A stretch of 64,000 nucleotides of DNA from Polytrichum commune (taxonomy: Eukaryota > Streptophyta > Polytrichopsida > Polytrichales > Polytrichaceae), in assembly GCA_950295325.1 (NCBI GenBank), contig OX485808.1:1304501-1368500 (forward strand), written 5' to 3'. A model generated the notes under the pieces. The model was not told the DNA's origin and searched no databases. It saw only the letters and a program-made list of their open reading frames with translations. Shown piece after piece: positions 10,441-22,813 of this stretch. Numbering within the stretch: the first letter of the stretch is position 1; the number at the start of each line of letters is the position of its first letter. The position numbers and the translations under genes are program-made.

Positions 10441-12023
10441 CATTGGTGTGTGACAAGAACTGAGTAGGTGGCCACTACCAGAAGCAATCAGCTCCTCGTA
10501 CTATTGGAATTGAAACTTTGAGCAATCATGGCCATATTCCATGTGCTCACGACCCACCACAATCAAATCATGTTCAAAGGTTCTGTCAGGCAGACCACAA
10601 TATCTGTAAACTTCAGCTGAGGTGATCATTTCCTACGTGGCCGCCCCACTTTCTGTGAAACTTGTTTCCCGTGCTCACAATTTGAGCATCAGATGTGAAA
10701 TGTCACAACATGTGAAAACAGATTGTGCCTAACTTACATAAACACCACATGATACCTCTTTCATGTTAATTTTTTCCCTTGGTTAATTTGTGAACTTTTC
10801 AAAATACAAAAGCTAATGCTTAAAATTTACTTCGATTCTTAAGCTTGTTTTATACATTTTGTATTTTTTTGGGTCATCAAATATAAAATTACGAATTAAA
10901 GGTAGAGAGGTTGTTTGTAATAGACTTGAAAGAAGGTTTTGAGGAGAATTGCTTTGAGCCACTCAGAAGTGATGTTTGATGGATTAGACATGTAAAGGTG
11001 TTAGTCTGAAAAAAAGTGTTTGTAATGGGGTTTGAGAGTGGAGTGGAAGAGAAGTTCCAACTAATGGAAGCGATATTCGAAAGATTGTAAAGTTGCAATG
11101 CCCTACTTTAAGTGAAGGTCACTGGACCTTAGAAAAGTTAGATAATATTGGATATAAAAATAGTAGACGGAGAGCTAAAATTCTCCATTCTAAGCCCGCT
11201 TACCTCATCTCAAGTTTGGGACACAACCATAGGACAAAGGATAGGATGTATCCACAAAGAGCTAGGGCCAATTGCAAAGAGCAAGTGACCACTTTTTGGT
11301 CACTAGAGTGACTTCAACAACACACAATATGAAATCGATTCCTACTTTGTTCTTGGAAAACAGAAAAAAGCCATCATTTGGAGATCCAAAAAAGAGAGTG
11401 GAACAAAATATCTGCACCACACCGGTGGCCAGAAATTTATTCATCTGGTAGGTGGGCATATTGGCATCTAAGATCGAAGCCCAAAAGGTGTGTAGAAGCT
11501 TGGAGGTCATATGACCATGAATATGGCTAAGTACTCAAAACTCACATGCTCTGCCACTGCCAACACCAGTGATCGAGGAGATTTTTGGACTTAATCGGTC
11601 GAGATCCTAGTGTTTGCAAGTCCAACCGGTTACATGTTGACATCCTCCAGTTTTCCTTTGTTAAATTGGGGTATATACTTCTATAAATTCCTCTAAAATG
11701 ATCGGTAATTTTCCTGCAGTCTTGAACTTCAACCGGTTATTCCTCAAACTCAACCAGTTCATTCGTAACTAACTGCCGGTTCTCCCCGATCATTGGCCTA
11801 CGCTTACATACATACCTGTATGTACTAGAATTATGCAACCTTGAAATCTACAACTTCTCATAGCACAATTCAGCTTCATCAGAGCGCACGGTTGTCCAGG
11901 AATATGTCAGATAAAAATTCCCGGACAATTCCGAAATGGCCTCTGTGTCAGAAACTTCAGCCTGAAAATTTGAAGCTCATTGCAATGATTCGATTGGCAA
12001 TTGGGGTTTCTCGGTGCAACTTA
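10441..12023. other. Intergenic, with a family D repeat at 11570-11810
   Basis: 11570-11810 is a reverse-oriented copy of family D (GAGATCCTAGTGTTTGCAAG, then CTTGAACTTCAACCGGTTAT, then GGTTCTCCCCGATCATT) with no MITE or pogo insertion. It therefore serves as the unsplit reference for the interrupted copies elsewhere. No gene is supported. Confidence 0.5.
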
Positions 12024-12523
12024 TGGCCGCTTCACACATGAGCCAAGAGCCATGACCATGAAATTGTGAGGGCCCCCCAAAAAAGTGTCCAAAGGCCGTC
12101 TCAAGACCCCTCCAGAATCATGTAGTGTGGTCACGGACCCTCAAGTGCAGTGTGAAGTCATATGTGACCGGGTCCTCAACCAAATGCTATTTCAATGAGT
12201 TTCTATTCATGCGGGTCCTCACACATGATAGAATAGAATAAATCAACGGTTGTGAGCGTTCGGAGTGCCATGATCTCCTGGTTTTGTGTTAGACCTACCT
12301 CCAAGAGATGGGTTTTGAAAACAATCCAAGTGGCTATGAAACATGATCCATTCGATGCCGTGTAGGAATCCATGTAGACTATACATCCATCTCGCGTTCA
12401 CATACTCCGTTGGTCCCTCAAGCGTAGTGTGAAGTGAACTTGGACCGGCTCCGCCTTCTCCACCAATGAGAGTGCTTCAAGTGTAATGGTCACGGGCTCT
12501 CAATTTCGTGTGTGAAGTGGCCC
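12024..12523 (-). mobile_element. PIF/Harbinger-like MITE family A, 500-bp copy
   Basis: Ends are TGGCCGCTTCACACATGAGC (left) and GTGTGTGAAGTGGCCC (right), matching the family A termini GGGCCACTTCACACA. Flanks are TTA on the left and TAA on the right, a decayed version of the TTA duplication. On the minus strand its sequence runs parallel to 53527-54335, but without the hAT-like insertion found there. It is therefore an empty-site reference. Confidence 0.7.
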
Positions 12524-12565
12524 TAAGTAATTGGCAATCACCCTTGGCATGTTTCTAGCTTTTTA

Positions 12566-13053
12566 ATACGCTTCACACTATGGCCGTCCAAGTCGAGAGG
12601 CTGTGGGATTGGGTGGCCAAACTTTGTTGAGAGTCCAAAGAGATGGGATGAAAATATATAGCCAATAAAATAGAGTAAGTGGAGCCTTCGGCCAGGCATA
12701 GTGTGAAGCCTCCAAAGGCCAAGCCAAAGTCCAAACCTAAGGAGCATCTCACTTTATTCCTTGCTCAAAACAACCCCTTCAAGCTATCGCCCAAGATCTT
12801 GTCAATGATGAATATGTTAATGAAAAAAAACCAACGGCCTCTCGACCATAGTCTGGGTTTCCATTCCCGTCCGACCCAAACTTCCTTCAAGAGTCCGTCG
12901 CCTTCTTCAAAAAGTAATCATTTTAAACTGCGATGGACTTTGGACTTTGGCCATAGTGTGAAAAGGGTCGAGAGGCCGAACTCTTGGTTTCTTGCAATTT
13001 GGTTGGTGGAAATCAACGGCCTCTTGACCTTCGGCCATAGTGTGAAGCGCCCC
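12566..13053. mobile_element. Harbinger-like MITE, GGGGCGCTTCACAC termini
   Basis: The right end, read in reverse, is GGGGCGCTTCACACTATGGC. It is mirrored at the left by CGCTTCACACTATGGCCGTC from about 12569. Flanking TTA is present at 12563-12565 and 13054-13056. The motif CATAGTGTGAAG recurs internally (about 12698 and 12952), so the open frame at 12679-13077 is a by-product of the element. Confidence 0.65.
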
Positions 13054-14139
13054 TTAGTTGCGACTTGCTTTAAATGAAGGTAGCGAAATGTTGGGTTAAA
13101 TCAACAACCTACCTTACCTTGCACCATATAGACCTAGTAAATCATTTTTCACTTAAACACATAGTGAAGTGGAACTCTCAACTGAAGCTACGAATAATGT
13201 TATGCTCTCACGAGTATAAGTTATACGATACAAGCTAGGAACTCATCACCAAGAAACAATGTCTGGAGAGAATTTTGGGCATGACTGGTCGAATTCCTAG
13301 TGTTTCCAAGTCCACACAATTACATGTTATGCTCTTTCGGGTTTTATTGGCTTTGTCTGTATGATAGAGACTATGCATCAACTTCTCTGTTTCAAAAGCA
13401 AATTTCCTAACCACTTTGCGTTCACACTTGGACGTTACTTGTTCCTGTTGTTTTTGGTTCAGTTTATGTAATGTGGAGGTTAACTATAGTTATATATATC
13501 TAGTTAACTATAGTTGCTCCCTAAAATGTACTGAAAAAAATCTAGTTAACTATAGTTATTTTGGCAGTTGTTAATTATTTATTTGAAAATTTTCAGGTGA
13601 TAAATAAGTAGCTTCAGTCCTTGACCCACATTTGAGAAGAATGTGCACAAAATCCAAGAAAGATTTGGTTATAGGTATAGTAAATAGCCATGAACTAGCA
13701 TGAGCAAAATGGACAGCTATAGTTGTAATAAAGGACAGAGCCTCACGGTTCCACCGTTTTCTTGTTTACTAGTTTGAGGGTATAAGCTATAGATTCCCTT
13801 AAAACGATGGGTAATTTTCCTAGTCTTATTTCTCAAACTCCTCAGCCCGTTCATCTGTAGTTAGCGGTCGATTCTCCCCATTCATTGCTAAGAAACACCC
13901 TAGTTTGTATGCATTAATTTATCACTTCAAGCGTATAATCACTGACTGTGATCATGGGTGAAGAAAGCTGGAAATTGGGCAACCACTGCTTTTATAATGT
14001 CCATATAACTTCATATGCCTATCATGCTGGAAAAAGCTGCCGCTGACTGCGGATTCGATTGAATTAAAGCCGACAATAGACCAAGGAGGTCAATGTACGG
14101 CCTACACAGGTAAAGAATTTCTAGGAGCCTCATCAAGTC
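13054..14139. other. Intergenic; interrupted family D copy and a GTTAACTATAGTT triplet
   Basis: Family D pieces lie at about 13268-13345 and 13795-13905 (reverse), separated by about 450 bp not found in other copies. Inside that spacer AGTTAACTATAGTT occurs three times between 13478 and 13560. No gene is seen. Confidence 0.5.
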
Positions 14140-14142
14140 TTA

Positions 14143-14504
14143 GGGCCGGTTTACACTACGGTGGAGAAGGCCTCCGGTCGGTCAAGAATGCTTGGCCAAG
14201 ACATGGTTATATGAGGCAAATGGTGGATGTGCCGGAGAAGAATTAAAGGCAATAAAATATTTTTATTGAGTTGGGCTTCTCCGGAGGAGGAGTTTCTTGT
14301 CCGGCCTCAAGCCCAACTCCAAAAAGTGCCGCCATGTAGGCGGCCATGTCATTTTATCATCCATGAGAAAAGTTCACCACCATTGTTTTCTTCACCTAGT
14401 GTAAACACCCACCGGTCAAGAGTTGCATTTTCAACCAATCACAATTGAGAAACGCCCTTCTTTTCATGACCGGTGGACTTCTCCACCGTAGTGTAAACCG
14501 GCCC
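14143..14504. mobile_element. PIF/Harbinger-like MITE family B (362 bp) with TTA duplication
   Basis: Terminal inverted repeats of 28 bp start GGGCCGGTTTACACTACGGT on the left and end ACCGTAGTGTAAACCGGCCC on the right, essentially perfect. The 3-bp target site TTA is duplicated at 14140-14142 and 14505-14507, the signature of PIF/Harbinger (Tourist-type) elements. No transposase is encoded. Low divergence of the ends suggests a fairly recent insertion. Confidence 0.9.
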
Positions 14505-14507
14505 TTA

Positions 14508-15108
14508 GGGCCACTTCACACACAAGGTTGAAGGCCCTTGACCATGGCAATGTAAGAGCTCTCATTGGTCGAAAAGGCGGAGACCGTCCAAGTACACTTC
14601 ACACTAGGAGGTGAAGGCCTAAATGCCCAAAGAAAAGTTCATGGATGAAAAGTCTACATGGAGTCCTACATGGCTGGTAGTGGATAAGGGTGCATGGTCT
14701 ACCGGAATTTGCGTCAGACCCACCTCCAAGAGGCGGGCTTGACGCAAATTCCGGTAGACCACGACTTTTTAAATATTTTTCCAGCAGGACAGATTCTAGG
14801 ATAGACTGCATGGCAAATTCCAGAATGAATTCCAAGACAGATTCCAGGACAGACAAACACCACCAAGTAATTATCTTAAATTGATAAACTTGGAGACATG
14901 TTCTATTAAACCAAATCCTCCCCTCTTTTTCCGCCAACAAAATATGCAATGGTTTCGCGACATGGTTCATTCTCACTTCACACTATGCTTGAGGGCCCAA
15001 GACTACATAACATGGCTTTCCCAACACCCATGGTACGGCCTTTGGATGAGAGTCAAGGGTCCTCACCATTACAAGGTCACGGCTCTTGGCTCATGTGTGA
15101 AGTGGCCC
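14508..15108. mobile_element. PIF/Harbinger-like MITE family A (601 bp), abutting family B
   Basis: Ends are GGGCCACTTCACACA and its exact reverse complement TGTGTGAAGTGGCCC. The flanking TTA occurs at 14505-14507 (shared with the neighbouring element) and at 15109-15111. The interior includes the strong hairpin at 14695-14761. No transposase is present; small open frames inside are not genes. Confidence 0.9.
14695..14761. repeat. Perfect 22-bp inverted repeat inside family A MITE
   Basis: 14695-14716 and 14740-14761 are exact reverse complements (arm core GGTCTACCGGAATTTGCG). The inner bases (ACCCACCTCC against GGCGGGCT) nearly extend the stem. The same motif without the second arm occurs in the related copies near 12287 and 54303. 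Confidence 0.9.
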
Positions 15109-15111
15109 TTA

Positions 15112-16409
15112 AAATCATAGTTCTCATAAATGTTTATGGATTTGGAATATTATTTACTACATTACCTTATGTCAAGAAGAAAGAAAGAAAGAAATATATA
15201 TATATTGACAACTTATGGCGTGGGCGGGTGGGCGCTGGCACATTCGGAAGGTTTGGGATGGTCTGGAACATTGGTTCATACAAACAGGTGTAACATGGTG
15301 ATATGGTGATATGGCATGGGCCCAAACTATATATTCTTATGTGACTTTGATAATCAAAATAGTAAGTGTGTAGTTGCATCCAAACATTAAGATATTCGAT
15401 CAACTTGAAAGTGTGGCTTCAAGAATGAGTTAATATTAGCTAGGGTGAGTTTTGACATTATTAACTAAAAGCGAAAGTATAAAACTAAAACATATAATTT
15501 TTATGCACAAAGAAGTTTGGATAGGGCGTGTTAGACACTTAGGGGTTAACTTCGAGGGAAGAAAATAAGAACAATTCTCATGTTGTGTATACGTAAATTA
15601 GACACAAATTGTTTGCACATGTTGTGACATTTTGCATCCAATGTTAAACAATTATGAGCAAGTGGGCCACATAGGACAAGAGCACCTCGACTAAAATACA
15701 AACATCGTGATCTATATGACAACGAGTTTGAATAGAATTTGATTGTGGCAACCACGAAAACATGGAACATGACCATGATTGCGCAAAGTTTAACTCGAAT
15801 GGTAGGAGGAGTCAATTGCTTCTAGTGGTGGCCACCTACTCTACTTTTGTCACACACCAACGCGCTAAGGTCAACATACCTAAATCCAACATAATAAGCA
15901 CTAAGCACATTTTTTTAATATTAGAACCATCGAGTCTATAAAGGTAACTTTTTGTTTTGTGAGATCGAGAGGATTATGGCGCATTTGGATATTGTATGAA
16001 CATTTTATAAGGGTTTAAAATTTCATTTGTAAGGGACCCATACAAGCACCTATATCAAATGTTCACATGGTGTCCAATTTTGTAATCGATCTGTATTATT
16101 GTATAAGATTTCTAGGTGTTGGTTTTGGGCATACATATCTTATTTCATAGAGTTATCCTTAAAATGGTTGGGACAAGTAGTACCAAACACCTTGTAAAAT
16201 ATTGTGTATGGGCCCGAGTACTATTGGTGACTAGACTGACCCTCTTGTGCCACTCGTCAAGAAATAGACATGAGAGATATATGTTTGGAGATTCTATATT
16301 TGGCATCGAAGGTTTTCTAGCTCGAATACAAAATGTGAACCAAACCCACCTCCTTCGCAAGGAAGTCTATAGCCTTATTCATGTACTATTTCTGAGGGTG
16401 AGTAGAAGG
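15112..16409. other. Intergenic, no gene seen
   Basis: A short (AAAG)n run leads into (TA)n at 15176-15205. Remaining open frames are short and unsupported. Confidence 0.5.
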
Positions 16410-16417
16410 AGGGCGCA

Positions 16418-16921
16418 CACGGGTAGATCACTTAGTGCATTTTAAAAATGACGTGCGGCATAATATAGAGAGGATTAAAATCATTTGAAATAAAAATTAT
16501 AAAGGAATTCCAAATAATGAAGGGGCCATTAAATGTAGACAATCCCATTATAAGTAAGTTAGATGGACATAAAATGTGGGCCATTATTTTTTTGTAAAAT
16601 TAATATAGGGGCTGAAGATAAGGATCCTAGAAGGTATGTTTAGTATGGTATGTAAATGGGTTTAGGACTCACGGGGATGGATCATGGATGATAATTGGGA
16701 TTTTCGTATGTCCAAAATTACTTAAAAGGAATATAGAGTACAAAAAATTGCAGCGACTTGGATAATATAAGTAATGGAAGGGTGCAAACAAATGGGCCAT
16801 TTTTGAAATTTAAGTAATTATAGGGAGGCTTTAATTCAGCCCTTGAAGGTAAATAATCCCAAAACAAAAAACCCCCAGCCGCATGTGGTGCACAAAAATG
16901 CCGTAGAGTGATCTACCCGTG
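16418..16921 (-). mobile_element. hAT-like non-autonomous element, copy 1 (504 bp), 8-bp duplication
   Basis: Terminal inverted repeats CACGGGTAGATCACT and AGTGATCTACCCGTG. The 8-bp target duplication AGGGCGCA lies at 16410-16417 and 16922-16929. An 8-bp duplication is characteristic of hAT elements. The element has a near-identical partner in opposite orientation at 53705-54256. It has no coding capacity and must have been mobilised in trans. Confidence 0.88.
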
Positions 16922-17035
16922 AGGGCGCACCAAGGCTCTGAGATTATATTGTTGGCCAAGTTTTGCTTGGAGGCATGCAATTAGACTCCCGATGTTGTAG
17001 CCTTGATCGTGATGATTGTCCTTAGGGCCAAGTGA

Positions 17036-17505
17036 GGTACGTGAGTTGCTAGGATAGCTGAGGGAGGAAGCCAATGTTGTGATTGTGCTCATGAATGGGT
17101 TGTTCGGCAATCATGAGGTGATGGGATACTTGAGGGAGGGGGTCACGGTTGTCATTGTTGTTGTAATTGAATTGAGGAAGATCCTTAGGGTGTCAGGATA
17201 CTTAAGGGAGGAGGCCATTGTTGTGATTGTAATTGTGATTGATATTAATTAGGCTCATGAGGTGTTGGGATACTTGAGGGTGGAGGCCAACGCCATGATC
17301 GTGCTTGTGATTGAGTTGTTGGGCTCTCATGAGGTCACTTTAATTAGGCTCATGAGGTGTTGGGATACTTGAGGGAGGAGGCCAACGCTGTAATTGTGTT
17401 TGTGCTCAGAGTCGAGGGAAGTTCATGAGGTTGTGGGGTTGTGGGGTTGTGGGGTTACTTAAGGGAGGAGGCCACTGCCATGATTGTGTTTGTGATTAGG
17501 CAACT
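17036..17505 (+). repeat. Minisatellite, ~70-90 bp unit, about six copies
   Basis: The unit core GGGATACTTGAGGGAGGAGG is followed by CCAA.G..GTGATTGTG..TGTGATTG and often by GGCTCATGAGGTGTT. A sub-repeat GTTGTGGG occurs three times in a row at about 17431-17457. Confidence 0.85.
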
Positions 17506-17619
17506 AGACGGAACTTGGGTTGTTGTGATCATGCTCGTGATTTATGCACATATTAGGAGTTTCAAAGGCTACAATCATCCGCCAATGCATCTAAGGGTTC
17601 TAACAAAATCTCAGTGCCC

Positions 17620-18075
17620 AATTCCTATTTCGCACCCAAAGGGCTATCCAATTTTAATTGAGGACATGCAATCTAGGGTTTTGACTTGATTTTAGCATCC
17701 AAAGGGTTGCCAAAAATCATAACTCCCTATCACTTCTTGTATGTTTTTTCATTCTAGGGTTTGAGTATGATGAACATGCCCAAAGGGTTGTCAAATTTTT
17801 GTATTTTTTCATCGTTTGTTGTGATGGTTAGGATGATAGGGTGTGGACTCGTTTGGCCATCCAAAGGATTGCCAAATTTTCCATTTTGTGCATGGTTTTG
17901 TGTTGCCACATAGCATCCTAGAGTTTGAGTTTAGGTTTCCCACCTGAAGGGCTAGCAAATTTTCCATTTTGTACTTGGTTTTGTGTTGCTAGAGAGCCTG
18001 GTAGAGTTTGGGTTTGTAACGCCACTTGAAGGGTTGTCAAATTTCACATTCTATGAAAATTGTGTTTGGATTTAG
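17620..18075 (+). repeat. Second minisatellite, CCAAAGGGTTGCCAAAT unit
   Basis: About six diverged copies of a 75-110 bp unit with the core CCAAAGGGTTGCCAAAT. The best-preserved pair, near 17865 and 17945, shares TTTTCCATTTTGT followed by TGGTTTTGTGTTGC. Confidence 0.75.
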
Positions 18076-21000
18076 CATTTTGGGTTTGGCATGTTTATGG
18101 TTTTTTCAATGTTAGTTGGAGGAGTAAACTAGCTAAGCCTGAAGCCGTTGGCATGTAGGTGTTGATATGCGGGCCCTAGTGGGTTCTACCATCCATGGTG
18201 TATTAGGTCAAGCCATATTATGCATTTAATTATACCCGTTACTTTCCGTATAAGGCCTTGGATACATAATACATGGTTGAATTCTAGAGATGTAACCCTG
18301 ACCATTTACATATTGTTTTAATATGAAAATGATTGCAAACCAAGTTTCAACAAATTTGGGGCATTCACAACCTTTTGAGAAATATGAACAAAAAATTACT
18401 TACAATTTCAGTTTGTCGATTTCAGTATATCCACTACAATCTGTTGTTGTCCCTCTTGTTAGTAATGCACATCTAAACCTTTTTCAAAGTTTTATTTAGT
18501 CAAAATTGTATGTCTTACCAAGTTTTGTATATATGTCATTTTAAGGCCATTGTTTTGCATTTATCATCTTGTAGAGTCTGTTTATATAGACATGAATACA
18601 ATAAACAACTCTTAATGCCCCTTATAGAACTAGATATTATGGAAGAGTGGATGGAGGTGCAAAATTTTCATTTTGTTCATAATTTTTTGTGATAATAAAT
18701 GGCATACGATCTACTTATGAGCCCAAAAAACCAAGAATCTCATAAGGTGCTTATATGCCTATTTATTTAAAGATCGCAAATGGGCTCAAAAATCACATGT
18801 AACTTAATGCAACCAAAACACAAGAACCTTGAGATATATTTTTTAAATTGATATAAAACAAGATATTTGTCCAAAAAGTTCTTATGTTCTAGACCTTGCA
18901 ACCTTCTGTTCATCGCAAATGAACAATGAGCTAACGTATGTGGAATAAAGTTGGGCCTTTAGAAGTTCAAATCCATGACCATATGGTTTCAACTCTATGT
19001 AATATTTGCATATTGAGTGCATGTTACACATTTATGTGCAAACACCAAGACAAACTCAACAAAATTATAATCCTTCACGTTCTCTTATATTGATCCATGA
19101 GGTTATCTTTGACCATAACGAAGAATACAAAGTGGAAGATACATATTACAAAATAAATATGTATATATGTATATGACAAGGCCTAGATTATGAGGAAAAG
19201 GTAAGAAATCACATAGATATAGGGACCACCATTTTGAAGTGTCCATCAAATATGGTGTGGTCCCTCAATATGGTCCAATTTCACTTTACTCTAAGCTTGA
19301 GTGCCCATCAATTACGATATTATACTTATGTTTTCCACGATTCAATCTTTGGATGACTTATGAGTGCACTTAAAAGCCTTAGGATTCATGGTCACGGCTC
19401 TTGGTTCATGTGTAAAGCAACCCTAAGCCATGAATAGGTACTAGATAGAACCTCATGTGACAACTACCAATACTATTGTTTTTTTGGTAGATGCCATTGG
19501 GAGTCATTGTCGACATGTTATCACACCCTCTTATGTGATTCAATTGTTCTACCAATGTTTTGGGGGACAATTGTCAATAAAAGCCAATGTGGCTTTCCCT
19601 CGGGGGGTTCACTGGCGAAAATCGTAGAATAACATGCAATAAAAAATAGGGTCCAATATATTTATTGTAGATAAATTTTATAAAAAATGTACATGTAAAA
19701 TAGGGGATTTTTAAAGTAGTGAAACATGTTTACATGTAGAACACCATCACATATAATATTTTCAGGCTTTTTACATGTAAAATACCATCACCTTATAATC
19801 TTTTTCTGCAAGGTAAATAACCCCCCCAATAAATAGGTCCCAAACGCACGTGTATGCAAAATATAAGAGGGAGTGAACCCCCCGAGGGCTTTCCTGGATG
19901 GAGCAAAGTTCTCATTGGCCGAGAGGGGGGATGTACTTATTGTCTTCCACCTTGGCATGGGTACATGTGTCGAGAGGAGGTAATTTATGAGATTGGAAGG
20001 CGGCAATACCAAGGCGAGGGGTGCTCCGACTCCCACACTTTGTTGCAAGAATATTTTATTGCGCATGTGAGGTTCAATGGGGTTAATGGTTGTGAGTCCA
20101 TGTGTTGGTTAAGGTGAACCAAGTCCAACTGCTTGAATGTTGTGATCCTTTGGTTTTTCTTTATTCATCTCGGGTGTGCTCCATAAATTTTGTCTACACT
20201 AATCGTAGAAGTGTTGAACATCAACCAATTACTTTTCAAACCCAATTGGTTCATGTGTAACTAGCAATCGGTTCTCCCCATTCATTTTTCACTCCAAATG
20301 TGAACACATTGCACTTCCAATTTGCTACAAAGAGTGCAATGTAAGGTGCAAGATTCTTCACTTACACCTTCCTTGAGTAGGTATGTTTTTGTTTGAGTGT
20401 AACTTATTAACATACGGACATCATGTATTTTGGGGTTTAAGAGATGCAACATGAAGATTTCATATGCGTTACCATTGCCCACAAATTCAAGAAACATTCT
20501 CACTGCAACTGTGAATTATATTGCACTTCACGAGTGTCACATGCCTAAAACTTAGTGTTGAGAAGGTCATTGGCGCATCTTTAAGTTTTATGGCAAGGTT
20601 TACAAGATCCCCACACCTATTTCATCGAAGTCACACATGGCAGAAGGCTAAACAAAGTAGTTTTGCAGTGCTCAATTGGGGATTGCATGTGATCAACGCT
20701 GCAATATTGGAATGAATAGAGAGGCACAATTTTTTTTAAAGTTTATAATATATTTTTTGGCAAAGTGAGAACCAAGCATGGTTATTTTGAGGAGACTTTT
20801 ATGAATTGTAAATGTTCTTCTTTGAAATAAAGTATGTTTATGCATGTGTATGTTGATGTGTCTTTTTAAGGTGGTCTTTTTTTACTAGTGGTGCTTCCCC
20901 GAGGACCCCTTAATTAATACAAATAATAATATACACAACTTTAGTCTTTAGTCTATATCAATGTAGTGTAATGTAATGTAATGTAGTATGACCGATCACT

Positions 21001-21097
21001 CATCCATGACCATACAAAAATACATAAATAAGAACTCGTCGCCATTTGTCATTCATAAAAACACAATATCATCCATAATTCTTGCATTCATTCATGA
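18076..21097. other. Intergenic; decayed MITE and family D pieces
   Basis: 19250-19430 is a decayed family A MITE piece ending GGTTCATGTGTAAAGCAACCC. 20185-20292 is a family D piece (CAATCGGTTCTCCCCATTCAT). The open frames at 19788-20117 on both strands are shadows of one GC-richer stretch and are unsupported as genes. Confidence 0.45.
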
Positions 21098-21304
21098 ACT
21101 ACGCTAAATTGTCCTATTCGTGTGGGTAGCCATTTGGAGTTACATGTTATCAACATGCTCATTTTCTACCAAGGAAGTTATATCATGTTCTTTGATGTGC
21201 ATAGTAATTATTTATGTTATCTGAATAAAAAATGATACTCTCGAGTAAAATGTTATAGCAGTGTATAACTTCAAATGATAACCCACACTAATAAGACAAT
21301 GTAG
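21098..21304. mobile_element. CACTA-like MITE, copy 2
   Basis: The left end ACTACGCTAAATTGTCC and the right end ATAAGACAATGTAGC are mirrored. The subterminal GCCATTTGGAGTTACATG is mirrored by GTATAACTTCAAATG near 21265. Same family as 3947-4140. Confidence 0.6.
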
Positions 21305-22269
21305 CAGACTCGGTTATGACTGATAACCAACTCGAGTAAGTTAAGTGGACAGCGAGCCGTATGATATCCACTCTCCTCTTGTTGGTTATCTTGTCCTTAC
21401 ATGTGGCATTTGGTAGCGCCTTGCCCGAAGTTTTCCCCTCATACGAAAGGAGAAGAAGAAGATCCTTGGCATTTGGGTGAGGTGGCCGCTCAAGTGTCAT
21501 ACACCTCACGTGTCCAAGTGGAGGCCAAGGCCCAATTTGACATGGCCGGGTGGTGGGCCCAAGGCGAGCTTACGACATTTGGTTTCCGAGAATTGGGCCG
21601 AACCCGCATAAGGTGGTGGGGTCCATATGATGGGTCCCACCAATTGTAGACGAGGTTTCCACCCGTGAATATGTGGCAGGTTGCTTTTCAAGCAAGGACA
21701 AAGGCTTCGGATGCCATGACAACTAACAAGAATTGATAAGTTTTTATTGAAATTTAGCATTTGTAATAAGGACGAAGTGCCTTATTAGATGGATACATTT
21801 CCCTCTTTGCATCTAATTCTTGTAGGATATCAAACACACGATTAGTTCCAAAAGATTAGCAAATTCAAAATCATGCATGTGGTCCATGATATTATTCAAC
21901 TGCATGGTTGGGGTTCATTCCAGATTTAACATTTGGCACAAGCTTCCACTACCTTCATGGGAAGAAACTTTATGCCGGTATGAATAGTGAGAATATGTGA
22001 ACAATGTTGGTATTTTAAGTGATAGTGTTGCTATGGATAACATATTCAGTGAATAATAGCATGATGAATAGTGTTTCATGTGAACAGTGTCGGGGTAAAG
22101 AATGGTTCTTGTGAATAGTGTTGGGTATATAACTCCACCCAAATGTCCAAGTGTCAACCTGGATGTATGGATAGTGAAAAAACATTCTTACTTTGTTTGG
22201 GGGGGCACAAAGCATAATTGACATATTCCATGCTCATGGAACTGATCCATGTGATTGAATAATGTTAGT

Positions 22270-22520
22270 TTCCTCATAATGTTTAGAGCTCATATGAATA
22301 TCTGATTCACTATCAAAGTGAAGATTCTTGTGCTCGTTAAGTGGTCGTAAGGTTCCCCCAATCATGTTGACTATTGAGCCTAGAATAGTTAGCATATTTT
22401 GAGCATGTAGTCCAATCTTTTATAAATACATGCCTTATTTATTAAATTTTTAGTGATTGTTCTTAGATATACAACTAACAATATACCAATCAGTATAGGT
22501 GTTCATATTATTGTGATCTT
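22270..22520 (-). repeat. Dispersed repeat family X copy
   Basis: It contains CAATCATGTTGACTATTGAG, then GAGCATGTAGTCCAATCTTT and a trailing TATAGGTGTT. This order recurs at 27190-27370, 31020-31200, 31630-31720 and 48340-48520. No coding capacity. Confidence 0.65.
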
Positions 22521-22562
22521 CCATTTAGGTATGTCTCTCTTGTAACATTGTTCAACTTCTTT

Positions 22563-22813
22563 GCTACTATACCTTTCACACCCATTACTGTGATTAACAA
22601 TTTGGAGTTATGTGTTGTCATAGATGTTTACTAAAAGTAGCATTTCTAAAATCAAATAAATTATATGATGTATTTTAATGACACTTGCATGCATTTAGTG
22701 TGCATATTATATAGTAACGTTGTACCAATATATCCTAATACTATCAATACAAAGTTATAGCAACGTGTAACTCCAAATGCTAAACTACGATAATACGTGT
22801 GAAAAGTGTAGTG
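22563..22813. mobile_element. CACTA-like MITE, copy 3
   Basis: The right end CACGTATTATCG...GTGTAGTGG (read in reverse) and the left end TCACACCCATTACTGTG are diverged inverted ends. The conserved subterminal AATTTGGAGTTATGTGTTG is mirrored by CAACGTGTAACTCCAAATG. Confidence 0.55.

Noticed and set aside
12679-13077. 132-codon plus-strand frame rich in proline and lysine
   Set aside because: It lies wholly within a Harbinger-like MITE and includes its terminal repeats.
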